NCBI GenBank assembly: GCA_024195265.1
Contig: JAJLRJ010000009.1
Coordinates: 35,776,210-35,840,209 of the forward strand
Reading direction: 5' to 3'
Source of the DNA: Dendrophyllia cribrosa
Taxonomy: Eukaryota > Cnidaria > Anthozoa > Scleractinia > Dendrophylliidae
Length of the DNA: 64,000 nucleotides
Shown here piece after piece: positions 21,068 through 32,911 of the stretch. Made by a program: the position numbers and the translations under genes. The stretch's first letter is position 1, and the number at the start of each line of letters is the position of its first letter. Under the pieces are notes generated by a model, which saw only the letters and a program-made list of their open reading frames with translations, was not told where the DNA came from and searched no databases.

Positions 21068-23761
21068 CGGGACCTTTTGGCACTATTAAATACATATGCT
21101 CAAAAATAAAAACATTCGATTCATTACCAATGAAACTGGTAAGTTGTATGATGTCTCTTTCTATGCGTTCTAACCTAAAATGTCATAAAAGTAGCTCACT
21201 GACAGACGTTTATTGAGTTCAACTACATGAGTTTTCCGACAATTGTTAGAAGCAATCAAACCTATGAGCTGTCGGTCGTATCGGTCTTTTTTTCGGTCAA
21301 AAAAAGTACGCTAGATTTGAAGCTGAGCGGCGTTATCTTGTAACAAAATTACAAAATTAACAAACAGTCTACCCGAAAGTCTCCCGGCATCTCCATTATT
21401 TGATCAGTTTCTACTCAGAATGACTTTTGAATAGGCTAGAAAAGGCTTGTGCTTTATTTTTCTCGCGACTGTGCTACGATCGATTCTTGCGTTTTGTTCA
21501 CTTAGGGCCGGTTATTTAAACGGAGTTTAGACAGTGCTTAAAAAAAACCGTGGTCTAACCCAATTTCAATCTGGTGTTGTACCACACGGCGCATTTCATC
21601 CGAAACGCTCCGGCGCGCAAGGCGCTTCGATGTATACCTCATCCGAACTTTATGTTTATTCAACAACACCTGACCATCAATTTGTTTTAGCTTTGTTTAA
21701 TTTAAGACAGAAATCTTAACTTTTGTCTTCACAAAAGACCATGCAATCTTTCCGGTATTTTACCGCTAATGCATGGCTGCATAGTAATTAACAAAAACTA
21801 AGTGACGACTGAGCAATTAAAGAGCACACCTGGAGTCAATTCAATAAAACTTTTACAAGTTTAATTTACAAATGTAGTTGTTTCAGAGGTTGAAAACAAT
21901 AGCTACACTTGTAAATTATACACTGGTAAAAGTTTTATTGAATTGACCCCTGCCTTTTCACACTGCAACTAATGAGAGTGATTTTTTTGTTATGCTAATT
22001 TTAAAACCAAAGTTCGTTAAAGGACTGAACGGTGGCCGAGAGTGGCCAGCAAAAGTGAATATCGTGCTTTCATGATTATGGACAGGAGCGTGCTTTAAGC
22101 TTGCTGTATTATATTAAAGTGAATGAATCACTTTTATTTGGAGACGGTGGTTACATACGTTTAAAAACTTGTTTACATGAACACGGCCGTATAAGTACAA
22201 GATTAAAGTACAATAAACATACAAATCTCTTATTATTTTATAATGGAATACTTAAAAGTAATATTAACAATGCCACAACAATTTATGGATTAAGTGACGG
22301 TTTGACAGCTTCCGATAAGTTCTTTTTAAAAATGCAAAAAAAAAGTAGGAAAAAAGAATATCCAAAAGTGAAGAACGCAAAGAAATATGAACTAAACAGA
22401 CAAAATAACGACGAAAAAACTCAAAATTCCACCTGAATGGATTTTTTGATTTAATTCTTGAACGCCTGTCACGAATTCAAAATTTAGGTAACTGTAATCC
22501 CCTTCCTTTCTTGTAATCGACAGGTTTTGCGCTGTTTTGCCTTAAGTCAATGCAGAATATTTTTATTTGGTGGCATTTGGCAATATAACATGAAAATATA
22601 TTGGGTACAAATTAAAGTGAATTTTCGGTATTTCGGCAACACACTAGCTGTGCCTTTTAACTTTTGTCCATTTGACTCATAGCGTTTCGCATATTCAAAC
22701 CCATTGTTGATGGTTCGTTGACAGCACTAAAAAGTCTATCGGATGACAGTTATTTTGGCTGACACGAAAATATCAGGAAATTAATTTCACGATCAGCGCT
22801 GACACAAACCGTATGATGGCGAAAAAACTGATTGGAAACCACTACTAACACGATCATGATTTAACCCAATATTTAACATTAAATAACTCCGTTAACTATT
22901 TTTTATGTATGAACAGAGTAAAACGATTCACGATATAAGTTTGTCTGATACATTTGATCTTCTTGGCGAGGTTCTGAGAAACTGAGATTCAGAAGATTAG
23001 CTGTTCAATTGTCAGTTTGACTGACTTTTAACTACCCGAGGAGAAGTTTTTTTTTTCATCTAGCTACGTTCGTCATAAACTGAATTTCTCAAAAGCGATG
23101 TTTGATGAACAGTGCTAGAATTGGAACGATCCCAATCCTAAACACTATTTACTCGGCATTTAAAAACAGTTAAAAGTAAATCAAGAGTCAAGATGAAAGG
23201 TTTTCGCACACCGCCCTTCACGAACCGACGTATACCTGACAGTGGGTGGATTTGTACCACGGCCCCAAAAAATGTATACAAGCCTAACATTTAAATACTT
23301 TACTATAAAAGGAACAGTTACCTTGCGTTTCCCATAAAGGAGATGCTGCGCTGAATAGTTTTAGGCGACAAGGTTAGTACGTGATCATGAGAAATGAAAC
23401 ATATCTTCAGGAGCCTCGCAGCTCTCAGAAGCCTGTATTTCATTGGCCTTGTAAAACACAGCTGCTATTGATTTTAGGGCAAGGAGTTATTGTTTTTGTT
23501 TTATTGTTTTCTTTTCCAATGGTGAGACCCAGTATACAAGACCGTGGCTCATATATAACATAAATATTATTCATTTTGAGCTCCAAATTGAGTTGTTTAA
23601 TTTTGTTATTGTCATGCAGGGTTCATACAGTTTCTTCTTTGGCCAGTTCAATATATTTTGTAATTTAAATGTAAGTCAAGACGGAATAAAAGCGATTATG
23701 ACAAGTCATTGAACAGCTGTCTTTTATCGAAAGCTAGCAAATAAAATAACTTATTAACAAA
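21068..23761. other. unit 1 backbone without genes
   Basis: Aligns with about 52730-57360 of unit 2, interrupted there by several insertions. The open frames present (60-111 codons) are not preserved between the two copies, which argues against coding. It includes one member of the cctcgcagctctcagaagcc repeat family near 23410. Confidence 0.6.
23410..23535 (+). repeat. dispersed repeat family member (agctctcagaagcct)
   Basis: The block cctcgcagctctcagaagcc, then ggccttgtaaaacacagctg, agggcaaggag and ttttgttttattgttttc recurs at about 33297-33420, 56939-57045 and 60242-60365, with a diverged member near 43290-43400. It has no tRNA boxes. Its type is unknown, possibly the end of a larger transposon. 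Confidence 0.7.
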
Positions 23762-24020
23762 CGGGGGGTGACAACTCTAACAAACGCTGTTTGAGCAATA
23801 TTGTGTGGAACTGAAAGTTGTCCCGAAAATTTGGAATATCTTCCCGATTTTTTCGGAGACAATCTCGCAAAAATTTCAAACTTCCCGAAATTTTAACAAC
23901 AATATCTCATGTTTCCCCGAAAATTTTTCGAGTCTCCCGATTCCCGGCAAAATCTTCAGATTCCCGAAGGAATTTTGTTTTTCTCCCGAAACAGGCCTTC
24001 TTAGAGTTGTCACCCCCCGT
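23762..24020. mobile_element. 259-bp hAT-like MITE
   Basis: Ends cggggggtgacaactctaa and ttagagttgtcaccccccg are inverted copies. The 8-bp duplication ttaacaaa is at 23754-23761 and 24021-24028. Unit 2 lacks the insert (about 57390). The body is rich in ttcccgaaa words. Confidence 0.85.
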
Positions 24021-24554
24021 TTAACAAAGTTATCCCACTTTAATGGTGTATGCTGTGCAAGTTTAGCTTTCATAACGGGGCTGTTAATGCGCAAATAATT
24101 CACGTTGGTGTCATATCGAGTAACGAGTTTATACGGTAATCTTATTTCATATTATTTATAGGTAAAAAATAGCTAGTAGGTAGCTTTCCTTGTCTCAGTT
24201 AGCTTACCTAAAAACACAATTTAGTTTTCTTAGAACTGTTACTGATAATATCCTAAGGCTATCTTTACCTTATTATTAGATCAATCATTCGTTATCAGCA
24301 AGCTCAGCAAGCGCCTTTACCTCGGAAATAGAATATTAATATCCCTCAGTTTGTGATGACAAAAGACCGTGATTTTTAAACTGGTACATATCAGATAGTT
24401 ATAAGATAGTTGTGTTTGGACAATACTTGTAATGAATTAGCCGACGTCTGCATGCAAGCTAGGGCCGTGATAATCCGAGAGTCTTTTCCTCTAAAGAGAA
24501 ATCGGTACATGTTAAACTACATACGTCCTATTAGCCAAGTTCGAGGTCCGTACC

Positions 24555-24967
24555 CCGGGGGGGGGGGGGGGGGGGGAACTCAACACAATTTTGTACGGGG
24601 ATGCTCCGCCCCGAGGTCCAAACCCTTACCCTTTCATATACCGTTTTTGACAGAAAAGGTACCCCTTTCATATACCTTTCATTGAAAATGGTACCCCTTT
24701 CATATAGCCTTTACGTGCGTCTGTTTGATATATTTTGAAAGGCGCTTTTTATAATACTTAAATCACAGTTTTCCCTACGTTTTTTACTCTTCGACTCGTG
24801 TTTTCGCTACCCTTTCCTATTCTTCGTGAAATACCTACCCTTTCATATACTTCGACTCGCGAAATCCCGACCCTTTCATATACCTCCAGCCTCAAAAAGG
24901 TACCCCTTTCGGGCGAAGCATCCCCGTATAGCTCATTATAGGAAGTACCCCCCCCCCCCCCCCCCGG
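24555..24967. mobile_element. 413-bp element with poly-G/poly-C ends and a 10-bp TSD
   Basis: Starts ccgggggg and ends ccccccgg, with perfect flanking copies of ggtccgtacc (24545-24554, 24968-24977). Subterminal acggggatgctccgccc and its inverted partner ggcgaagcatccccgt extend the TIR. The interior is direct repeats of tacccctttcatata. The host sequence is itself a palindrome (24968-25086) with ccgtacc...ggtacgg ends. Confidence 0.82.
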
Positions 24968-25901
24968 GGTCCGTACCGTTAGTTACGGACCGAGTTATTT
25001 TCCTCGATTTAAGGCCCATGCGCGCTCGCGCGCAGGCCATAAATCGAGGGGAAAAAACGAGGATCCGTAACTTACGGTACGGACCGAGAAAAACGAGACT
25101 AATAAGATATTTATTATATCTAAATCGGAGATAAAGGAAAACCTCTCAAGTCAAAAGATGGACTGCTTCATTTGACTGCACGTACGTCACAAAAAGCAAA
25201 GAGCAAATTTTATTGCCTTTCAAAAATGGTGTGATCGGTGCTCGATTCGGCGTGAACTTGCGTGGCTCCCTAACCCTAACCCCTATAAAAACAGCAAGAA
25301 TGAACACACAAATGGTTTTTGTGATGACAACATCTAGTGAAAAAAAATATATGAAATTGTTAATGACTGATATTAATGACTGATTACTGGTAATCATGAC
25401 TGATTGCGATCGGTTTTATTGAATTATCTCGTTAATTAATGTTTCAAGCAATCCAACGTGCCATCATAATTTGATGGGGATGGATCATTTTTTGGTGATT
25501 TGGAGGACGCGTGAGAGGAAAAGAAATGAAGGGGGTATTTGTGATATTAAGAAAAATAAGAAATGCCGAAAAACTTTTTTGAAGTTCTGAAATTAGAATA
25601 TAAAATTAATAATGAGTCAGAAGGACACCAAAATATTTATCCGTCAACCTGGGGGGGCTCTTGCGTACGTGGTTATCGATTGTACTGTTTGCTGGTGTTT
25701 TAAAGCAATCAACGGAGCTGCAGATGATTACGTGAATACTATTTTGAAAACAAATTTTTATGCCCACTCAAGGATTACTAGATATGGTCTACCGGGACAG
25801 GGTCGGTATTTCAAGGAGTATTGAAGCTATATGTAATAGTAATTGGACTGAGTGGAGTTGGGACTATCTAAAACATTTTAATACGTTCTTGATACAGACT
25901 A

Positions 25902-26544
25902 CAGTCAACTCTCTCTTAACGACCACTCTATTAAGCGACCACCTCCCTTAAGCGACCACTTTGTAAATAACCGTTTTGTTTCTCAGTCAAATACTGTTTA
26001 GAAAACTCTCTCTTAAGCGACCACTTCTCAAATTTCTTAAGCGACCGCGACCACTTTCGAGGCCAAAAATTTGACCAATTCTTTTGTTTTGTGTTTCCGT
26101 TAAGCGACCACCCCCAAGATTGTTACGAAATCCTTGCGAATTCCTTCATGAAAATCTAGGTTTCATGGAGAAGCTATAAAATGCCACGAGGAAAACAGAT
26201 GCATAGTATTATAATTGGAAGTTTAAGTAAACTGATTTTAAGTGATTTACAACAAGGAATTTCCGGAACACATTTCGAAGTTCAAACGTGCATGTTTCAA
26301 AAACCAAGAATGAATAAGCGAGTAGCGTATTGTAGTTGTAGTATATTGTCTGATTTAGAATAACTTTTCTCAAAGGAGCTTTGTATATTTGCTACATTTA
26401 AACTGATAAGGCAATAAATAGTAATAATTAGTGGATCCATGCAGTTTTTGGCTTATTGTCTTGATTTTTCTATTAAGCGACCACCTCCATTAAGCGACCA
26501 CTTTTTCCTGCACCAAGGGTGGTCGCTTAAGAGAGAGTTGACTG
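25902..26544. mobile_element. pogo/Tigger-like TA-flanked non-autonomous element
   Basis: Ends cagtcaactctctcttaa and its inverted partner ttaagagagagttgactg, with ta on both sides (25900-25901, 26545-26546). The word ttaagcgaccac is repeated many times in the subterminal parts. A 60-codon frame at 26181-26363 (MPRGKQ...) may be a transposase remnant but is not recognisable. Confidence 0.78.
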
Positions 26545-26847
26545 TACCTTAAACCGCGATCTTAACAGAACAAAATCTCGAGAGAACTAACTTATTTCTT
26601 AACCTACTTAGACTTAACTTGTCCTTACATAAGAGTATTTTTCTAGCAATCACATGTACAGTAAAATTACAAGACTACAGTGTTGTAACAGAGCTACATT
26701 TGGTAGTAATTTCACAATTACACAATGTGCGTGCAGCTGCATCAGTAAATTATTATGTCACAAAATCTATTCCTGTTCCGTTACAAGTCCAATAGTATAT
26801 CATTACTTCAAGTTCTAATTAATATTTAATTACGCAGAAAATCACTC

Positions 26848-27246
26848 AGGGGCCGATTAAATGGCGAATTTCAGCCCGGTAGGCGGGCTGGAATTTTCAG
26901 TGTTGCGATTAAATTACGAATTTCAGCCCGGGCTGACAGCCCACGCCGTCAACTTGTTTCATAGAAATCAAATCATTGCGCATGACAAGTGCATTTTTCT
27001 ACCCAGCTGGTGACCACGCTTTTCAGCCCGGGCTGAAATTTCATTCTGATAACATGAGGTTTTTCAGCCCGTTTTCCCGGGCTGAAATTTACAGCCCGGT
27101 TTCAAAAACCGGCTGGAAATTTCAGCCCGAGCTGAAACTTTCTTCATGTAATCGCAAACGTCATTTTAAGAAGATTTGTTCAAGAAACCGGGCTGAAATC
27201 TCAGCCGGCCTAACCCGGGCTGAAATTCACCATGTAATCGGCCCCT
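26848..27246. mobile_element. ~400-bp TIR element rich in cagcccgggctg palindromes
   Basis: Inverted ends aggggccgattaaatgg / ccatgtaatcggcccct. The unit 2 empty site near 58250 confirms an insertion. The TSD is short (ctca versus ctaa, or 3 bp). At least six copies of the palindromic word tttcagcccgggctgaaa or parts of it fill the body. Confidence 0.78.
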
Positions 27247-27505
27247 AAGTCACTCTAGCCGTGATTCTTACCCGAAACTAAGCAACCACGACAGCAACGC
27301 CAAGGAAAACGTCACTTGAAAAAAATATATATTCACCCTTTTTTAACTACTTTGCTATTGTTTCAATTTATTTTGATTTTTCTAATGTCATGAATTGTCA
27401 AGGAGCTGAATTCGTAGGGAAGCTCTCAAATTCAAAATGAGCAATTCTATATCCGAATGAAAAAAAACTCTTGTTATATTTCTCACTCAATCAATAAAAG
27501 ACAAT

Positions 27506-27918
27506 ATGTGAAATGTCAAGGTTAATATTGTTATACAAGATAAGCCGTGGACTAGTTGATTTTTATACGAATGATTATCTCCAGCCTCATAGTAGCAGAA
27601 TTAGAACTCGTACAAACCATATTTGGAAATTTAGGCAGGATAAGGCTACTAAAGATGTTTATTTTTATTCTTTTTTTCCTCGTACTATTAGTTGAAAGTA
27701 ACACATTAGAATCCTTTAAAGCCAAGCTTTTTGACTATTATGCTAATTAGATTTTAATTATATTTTAATTTGTAAAATGTAATATTGTGATTATGATATA
27801 TTAATTTATTTATTTCATTTTTTATTTTATTTTTTTCTATTTTAATGTTGTTTTGTAGTTGGTGTGATGTCTTCGGATTTTACCGACTTATTAAATGTAG
27901 ATGTAGATGTAGATATGT
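27506..27918 (+). mobile_element. 5'-truncated LINE (CR1/L2-like) 3' end
   Basis: The plus strand encodes a decayed end of a non-LTR reverse transcriptase ORF: RTRTNHIWKFRQDKATKDVY, then YSFFPRTIS, and in a shifted frame NTLESFKAKLFDYYAN and a stop. The FxPRTI...F..KL pattern is typical of LINE ORF2 C-termini. A 3' UTR follows and ends in tgtaga microsatellite units (27897-27918), as CR1/L2-type elements often do. Unit 2 lacks it (about 58430). Confidence 0.68.
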
Positions 27919-28085
27919 CGTGTGCAGTGTATATTTAAGTAGTAGCAGCATGCTCGTGATTTACAAGCATTTTTCGTGTTCTCCCAACATCCCTTGTGGC
28001 TTTATAACGCCGGATAAACTCAAAGAAAATGTGGTATGTTGCCTAAGTGAAGGCATTTAACACGCGATGTTAAGAACAAATCACT

Positions 28086-29399
28086 TTAACCAATAAATAA
28101 AGCTCTTCCTGAAAATACAGCTCCAAATATTAGCGTAACAGCACCAAGTAATATAAGCAGCACATCAATACAGATTTCATGTGCTTTCAGCTTATTAAAC
28201 TTCAACTTCAGGTGTAAGGCACATGGAAATATATACGTAATAAATGCGACAATTATACTTCCAGTAAACGAAACAATTATAGCAAATTTCGGTACCAGGA
28301 TTGCTATCACAACCGTAAACAGAACAATAATGATGCGAGTCAGTATTGAACCCAGTATCGGGATTTTAAAAAAGGCGTTCGTGATCGGAACTTCCGTTTC
28401 CTCTAGTAAGACAAACACTGGGAGAAGAGGTAGGGCGTATGAAAGTATACAACTGAAAACAAAAATAAAACTAATACTCATACGAAAGGGACCTGCAGGG
28501 AAATTGTTAATGATAATTTCATCTGTGCTGGATCCAAAGGAAAGGAATGAAAAAGATGAAAAAGTAATTTTTATCAATAAGTTTACAAGATACGCTATAG
28601 CAAGAGCCATGGCAAATTTGTGTTTTTCACGCATGCTGTCCTCAGCTAAAGGTAAAATTGGAACCGCGCCATAACTGTAAATTATAATCGGAAGAGCGAT
28701 GGTAACACCTTCAGTGTCCCAAAACAGGAAAGTCTCCAAATTCCACTCATCAACGTGATCGGCACCGTACCAGAGAACAGAGATCAAAACGGAGATTAAC
28801 GCAACAACGCTAAGGTAACTGAACAAGGCGATTTCTGATAAGGACTTCGGGAACGTTGTTGGAAAAACCACGACTCCTGCAATGCATGTCCACTCAGTGA
28901 CTGTGAGGGGGACTGATGGGAGCGCGTGACTCATCAGAGATCCGCAGAGAATCAGATACGAAACTGAAGTCTGAAACAAAATCACGTGTACTGAAGCTGT
29001 TACAAGATAGCCTCCGTATGTGGGCCAAAGAACATCTCCTAAGTCTTTGAACGTTGACCTCTCCCTTACTCGCCTTCGTTTATCATCAGTGTCATAAAGA
29101 CACTCGATAAGAACTTTACCTGTATACCACGAGCATATCGGTATTATTAAAAAAGCCAGGATGGCAACAATCCCTCCACGTTTGACAGCATACGGCAGAG
29201 CCAAGAAGCCAATACCTTCAATAAAGTTAACGATGTTGACCGCTGTTTTGCAAACTGAAGCACTGTCAGTGGAGGGCTGGGGGTTGTCTTTGTGTGCTGG
29301 TTTTGTGACGTCACTGTCAGTAGAATATTCAGCATCGCTGGACTGTAGCTCTGTGATGGCTAAACGTTCGAACTCGTCAGAAAGGTCACTTGTATCCAT
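28086..29399 (-). CDS. vesicular inhibitory amino-acid transporter-like protein, copy 1
   Basis: A 437-residue member of the amino acid/auxin permease family, closest in layout to SLC32 (VIAAT). An acidic cytosolic N-terminus of about 50 residues (DLSDEFERLAI...) leads to TM1 with NIVNFIEGIGFLALPYAVKR, the family signature. About ten more hydrophobic helices follow, including the motifs PICSWYTGKVLIECLYD and IIIYSYGAVPILP. SLC32 proteins load GABA or glycine into vesicles by proton exchange; the substrate here is inferred only from family. The coding region is one exon, with a short intron just upstream in the 5' UTR. The start is the Met shared with copy 2 (MDTSDLSDE). Copy 2 at 58603-59919 differs by few residues and both frames are intact, so both could be functional. 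Confidence 0.9.
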   Translation of the reverse strand: MDTSDLSDEFERLAITELQSSDAEYSTDSDVTKPAHKDNPQPSTDSASVCKTAVNIVNFIEGIGFLALPYAVKRGGIVAILAFLIIPICSWYTGKVLIECLYDTDDKRRRVRERSTFKDLGDVLWPTYGGYLVTASVHVILFQTSVSYLILCGSLMSHALPSVPLTVTEWTCIAGVVVFPTTFPKSLSEIALFSYLSVVALISVLISVLWYGADHVDEWNLETFLFWDTEGVTIALPIIIYSYGAVPILPLAEDSMREKHKFAMALAIAYLVNLLIKITFSSFSFLSFGSSTDEIIINNFPAGPFRMSISFIFVFSCILSYALPLLPVFVLLEETEVPITNAFFKIPILGSILTRIIIVLFTVVIAILVPKFAIIVSFTGSIIVAFITYIFPCALHLKLKFNKLKAHEICIDVLLILLGAVTLIFGAVFSGRALFIG

Positions 29400-29421
29400 G
29401 TTCCACTTGTAGTATGAGAAG

Positions 29422-29551
29422 CTACAAACATTGAATAATAGATATATAGTGCATATTGTAATTGTTTAAGAATAACATTTAATCCCAGTTCGATCAAATT
29501 CGACATGTTGATTTTTTTAAATATTTCGAAAGGAAATGTGTTTTTACTTAC
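29422..29551 (-). other. 5' UTR intron of transporter copy 1 (130 bp)
   Basis: On the minus strand a donor ggagag|gtaagt (29552/29551) and an acceptor tttgtag|cttctc (29422/29421) lie just before the ATG. Both sites are kept in copy 2 (59942-60067). This marks the untranslated first exon upstream of 29552 and places the promoter to the right of it. Confidence 0.65.
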
Positions 29552-30288
29552 CTCTCCAAACAGTTTTTTAATCAGTGCACGGGAAGATCGCTTTTTCCGG
29601 CCTTACTTTTCGCAATTCACGGCCGCCATTAAATTTGCATGATTCTTAAGGCCCGTTTACACAGACGATTTTTGTGGCGATTTTTACGGCGATTTTTGCG
29701 GCGACATAACGAGCCAGAGCTATCCGGAAGTTCAAAAAAATGTAAGGTCTGGTTGCTATGACGTGACATCATAGGCCTGCTTAGCAGCCGTCATCGTATT
29801 TGATTTGCGGTTTCATAGCTGCAGCGTTTGATAATTAATGCTTGTACGTTATCAGATTGTGTACAAACTCCTGTGGAGGTCATTCTGTCATTTTGGAGGG
29901 GTTCGTTTGCTTTTTTGACATTTTAGGAGGTTGGATTTCAATAAAAAAAATAATATGAGAAGAGCGGGAAAATTGGGTCATTCGTCCCGCGAGTGCATCG
30001 ATGGATTGCTTTGACATTCGACGATTTGGGCTGCCTACGGTAAGCGATTTGAGAGACTGGTTTTTTTCTAAATTCGAAGAAATGCGGCGTTTCTGCCACG
30101 GTTCAGCTTGCAGCGTAAAACAATGGCGGGCTTTATGATCGGAGAGTTTACAAGGACGATCTGGATGTTGCTGTACTGTTGCTCAGCTTAATTCGGCGTT
30201 GTTTCCACCATTCAGGTAACGTTCTATATCCTTTCTGTGTCACCCAGGAATATGATGAAAATTAATTTTGGATATTAAGCAACCGATA

Positions 30289-31640
30289 TTTTGAGACGCA
30301 CATGAAATCTAGGCAAATGTTATATATCCCCTCTGGTTCACCCAGGTTTGAGTCCTGGCATCGCCGTATGACATAACATTAATCAATATTTTGAGACGCA
30401 CATGAATTCTAGGTAAATGTTATATATCCTCTCTGGTTCACCCAGGTTTGAGTCCTGGCATCGCCGTATGCCTGAGCGCTTAAGGGATATATAACATTAA
30501 TTAATATTTTGAGACGCACATAAAATCTAGGCAAATGTTATATATCCTCTCTGGTTCACCCAGGTTTGAGTCCTGGCATCGCCATATGCCTGAGCGCTTA
30601 AGGGATATATAACATTAATTAATACTGATTTTGAGACGCACATGAAATCTAGGTAAATGTTATATATCCTCTCTGGTTCACCCAGGTTTGAGTCCTGGCA
30701 TCGCCGTATGCCTGAGCGCTTAAGGGATATATGACATTAATATTTTGAGACGCACATGAAATCTAGGTAAATGTTATAGGCTCTCTGGTTCACCTAGGTT
30801 TGAGTCCTGGCATCACCGTATGCCTGAGCGCTTAAGGGATTTATAACATTAATCAATATTTTGAGACGCACATGAAATCTAGGCAAATGTTATATATCTT
30901 TTCTGGTTTACCCAGGTTTGAGTCCTGGCATCGCCGTATGCCTGAGCGCTTAAGGGATATATAAAATTAATTAATACTGATTTTGAGACGCACATGAAAT
31001 CTAGGTAAATGTTATATATCCTCTCTGGTTCACTCAGGTTTGAGTCCTGGCATCGCTGTATGCCTGAGCGCTTAAGGGATATATAACATTACTTAATATT
31101 TTGAGACGTACATGAAATCTAGGTAAATGTTATAGGCTCTCTGGTTCACCCAGGTTTGAGTTCTGGCATCACCGTATGCCTGAGTGCTTAAGGGATTTAT
31201 AACATTAATCAATATTTTGAGACGCACATGAAATCTAGGCAATGTTATATATCCTTTCTGGTTTACCCAGGTTTGAGTCCTGGCATCGCCGCATGCCTGA
31301 GCGCTTAAGGGATATATAACATTAATTAATATTTTGAGACGCACATGAAATCTAGGCAAATGTTATATATCCTCTCTGGTTCACCCAGGTTTGAGTCCTG
31401 GCATCGCCGCATGCCTGAGCGCTTAAGGGATATATAACATTAATCAATATTTTGAGACGCACATGAAATCTAGGCAAATGTTAGAAATCCTCTCTGGTTC
31501 ACCCAGGTTTGAGTCCTGGCATCGCCGTATGCCTGAGCACTTAAGGGATTTTTAACATTAATCAATATTTTGAGACGCACATGAAATTTAGGCAAATGTT
31601 GTATATTCTCTCTGGTTCACCCGGTTGGAGTCTTTTTTTG
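30289..31640 (+). repeat. 12-copy minisatellite, ~100-122-bp unit with tRNA T-arm-like core
   Basis: Units start with ttttgagacg at 30289, 30389, 30507, 30629, 30743, 30859, 30981, 31099, 31215, 31332, 31450 and 31568. Each has aaatctagg, aatgttatatatcc, ggttcacccaggtttgagtc, cctggcatcgcc, cctgagcgcttaaggg and atataacatt. The words aatgttatatatcc and ggatatataacatt can pair within one unit, and the central ccaggtttgagtcctgg is a T-arm-like hairpin with a B-box-like core. Confidence 0.92.
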
Positions 31641-32397
31641 TGTGTAACAAAGCAAGCATTACAACAAAATTATTACAGTTGTTATTCAAGTTACAAAAGT
31701 TTTAACACAGAAAAATAAATGTAGTTCCAAAAATGCTATAGCTATCAACAATAATTTCGCTTCCTATTTTCTTTGTGCCAGCCGTAACAGAGGGGATCCA
31801 CATTTAGCAATTATAGCCGGCCGTCTTTAATACGAACTACGTCTTACACCGAACTTCGAGTTCAATAATTATAGAAAGCTGACATGGTTGTCTTGTTTAC
31901 CGCAGAACGATGTTTATATTTGTACCTAGGTTGTGGTGTTTCCGTTCCGAATCGCTACATTTCGTTTAGATTAAATACACCGTGAAAATTTCCGGACAGA
32001 GTTGACTTCCACCTGAAGTAAAAGCCCTTACTCGTACCGCGCTGTTTAATATTCAGTCGTACAAAACCAACGAAAATCTAAATTTCTTGTTTTGCAGATA
32101 TCTAAGCGGCTGACGTTTTCTGTTATTGTGCTGTTTCTAATACTTGGACCCTTCTTTAAATTTATTGTGCCCATAAGATCCTTCATAAAAACCATAAAGA
32201 GTTTTCATGTTCAAAAACTACATCTCACAAGCAATTTCCTGTCAAACCGCAGCAAGACCTCTAAAACCCTCAAAAATTGGAATCTTAATTAAAAACGTGC
32301 ATAAAAATAATTTTCACGCCTAAAGATTATAACGCCTTACGTGGAACAGAAATGGTCATCAGAAGGGATTAGATTACATTGGCACGCTGGAAATTAC

Positions 32398-32452
32398 TAG
32401 ACCTCCCTCTGAGATATAGGGCAAATTGCCCTATATCTCAGAGGGAGGTCTA
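32398..32452. repeat. perfect 55-bp palindrome
   Basis: Arms of 27 bp (starting tagacctccctctgag) around a single central a. It could extrude as a perfect hairpin. No element ends or TSD were recognised. Confidence 0.95.
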
Positions 32453-32686
32453 TCTATTTTTTTGGTTGCTAAGAGCGTCTGGCTCGTTATGTTACGCGGC
32501 GATTCCAAATCGCGCGTGTAAACTAGCGGCGATTTTGTGGCGATTTGTCGCCACGAAATCGCCGCTATTTCGAACTTGCTCGAATTTAGACGCGATTTAC
32601 CGGCGATTTTTCCGCTGGAGGGTGAGAAAAACCTACTTTGACGTACCCCCCCCCCCCTCCCTCGCAAGGGTGTTTTGTCGCAAACA

Positions 32687-32911
32687 TGGCGGACGCTGTT
32701 TGCACACCTTTGAAGTCTCCAAAAAAAGAAAGGAAGCAAGAAAACTTGGACGGCTTTAGAAGAAGAGTATATAATTAACCGTTGGGCAGAGAAAGAGTGC
32801 CTCTTCAATACATGTTCACCCGACTACAAGCGGTTGGATAAGATAATCGCTTCAAGAGTTGACATTCAGCGAGGATTAAATGATGAGTTTGGTAGCACAT
32901 TTACTGGTAAG
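32687..32911 (+). pseudogene. MADF/Myb-SANT-like DNA-binding exon of the Harbinger-like element
   Basis: From an ATG (MADAVCTPLKSPK) the frame breaks in an A7 run near 32724. The other frame continues KKTWTALEEEYIINRWAEKE, then CLFNTCSPDYKRLDKIIASR and VDIQRGLND before a possible donor ctg|gtaagt at 32905-32911. A tryptophan start, WAEKECLFN and Y-x-x-x-D-K-I-I spacing resemble MADF domains, the second protein of PIF/Harbinger elements. The 1-base shift makes it a likely pseudogene, though homopolymer error is possible. Confidence 0.5.

Larger units (their letters stand above)
24330..26840. other. nested insertions specific to unit 1
   Basis: Unit 2 goes from cctcggaaata (58200) to acgcagaaaatc (58245) within about 50 bp, while unit 1 has about 2.5 kb. 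The extra sequence holds a palindromic element around 24538-25090, a poly-G-ended element inside it, a TA-flanked 643-bp element (25902-26544) and unassigned sequence. No gene was found. Confidence 0.65.

Noticed and set aside
22101..22436. 111-codon plus-strand ORF
   Set aside because: Lysine/asparagine-rich AT sequence; the unit 2 copy is broken by a microsatellite and a piggyBac-like insertion, with no sign of constraint.
28330..29412. Plus-strand ORFs opposite the transporter (also 58847-59932)
   Set aside because: Shadows of the coding strand, repeated in both copies only because the transporter is conserved.
30289..31640. CRISPR-like array of regularly spaced repeats
   Set aside because: The whole unit, including the supposed spacers, is conserved; the host is eukaryotic and the array sits inside a transposon.
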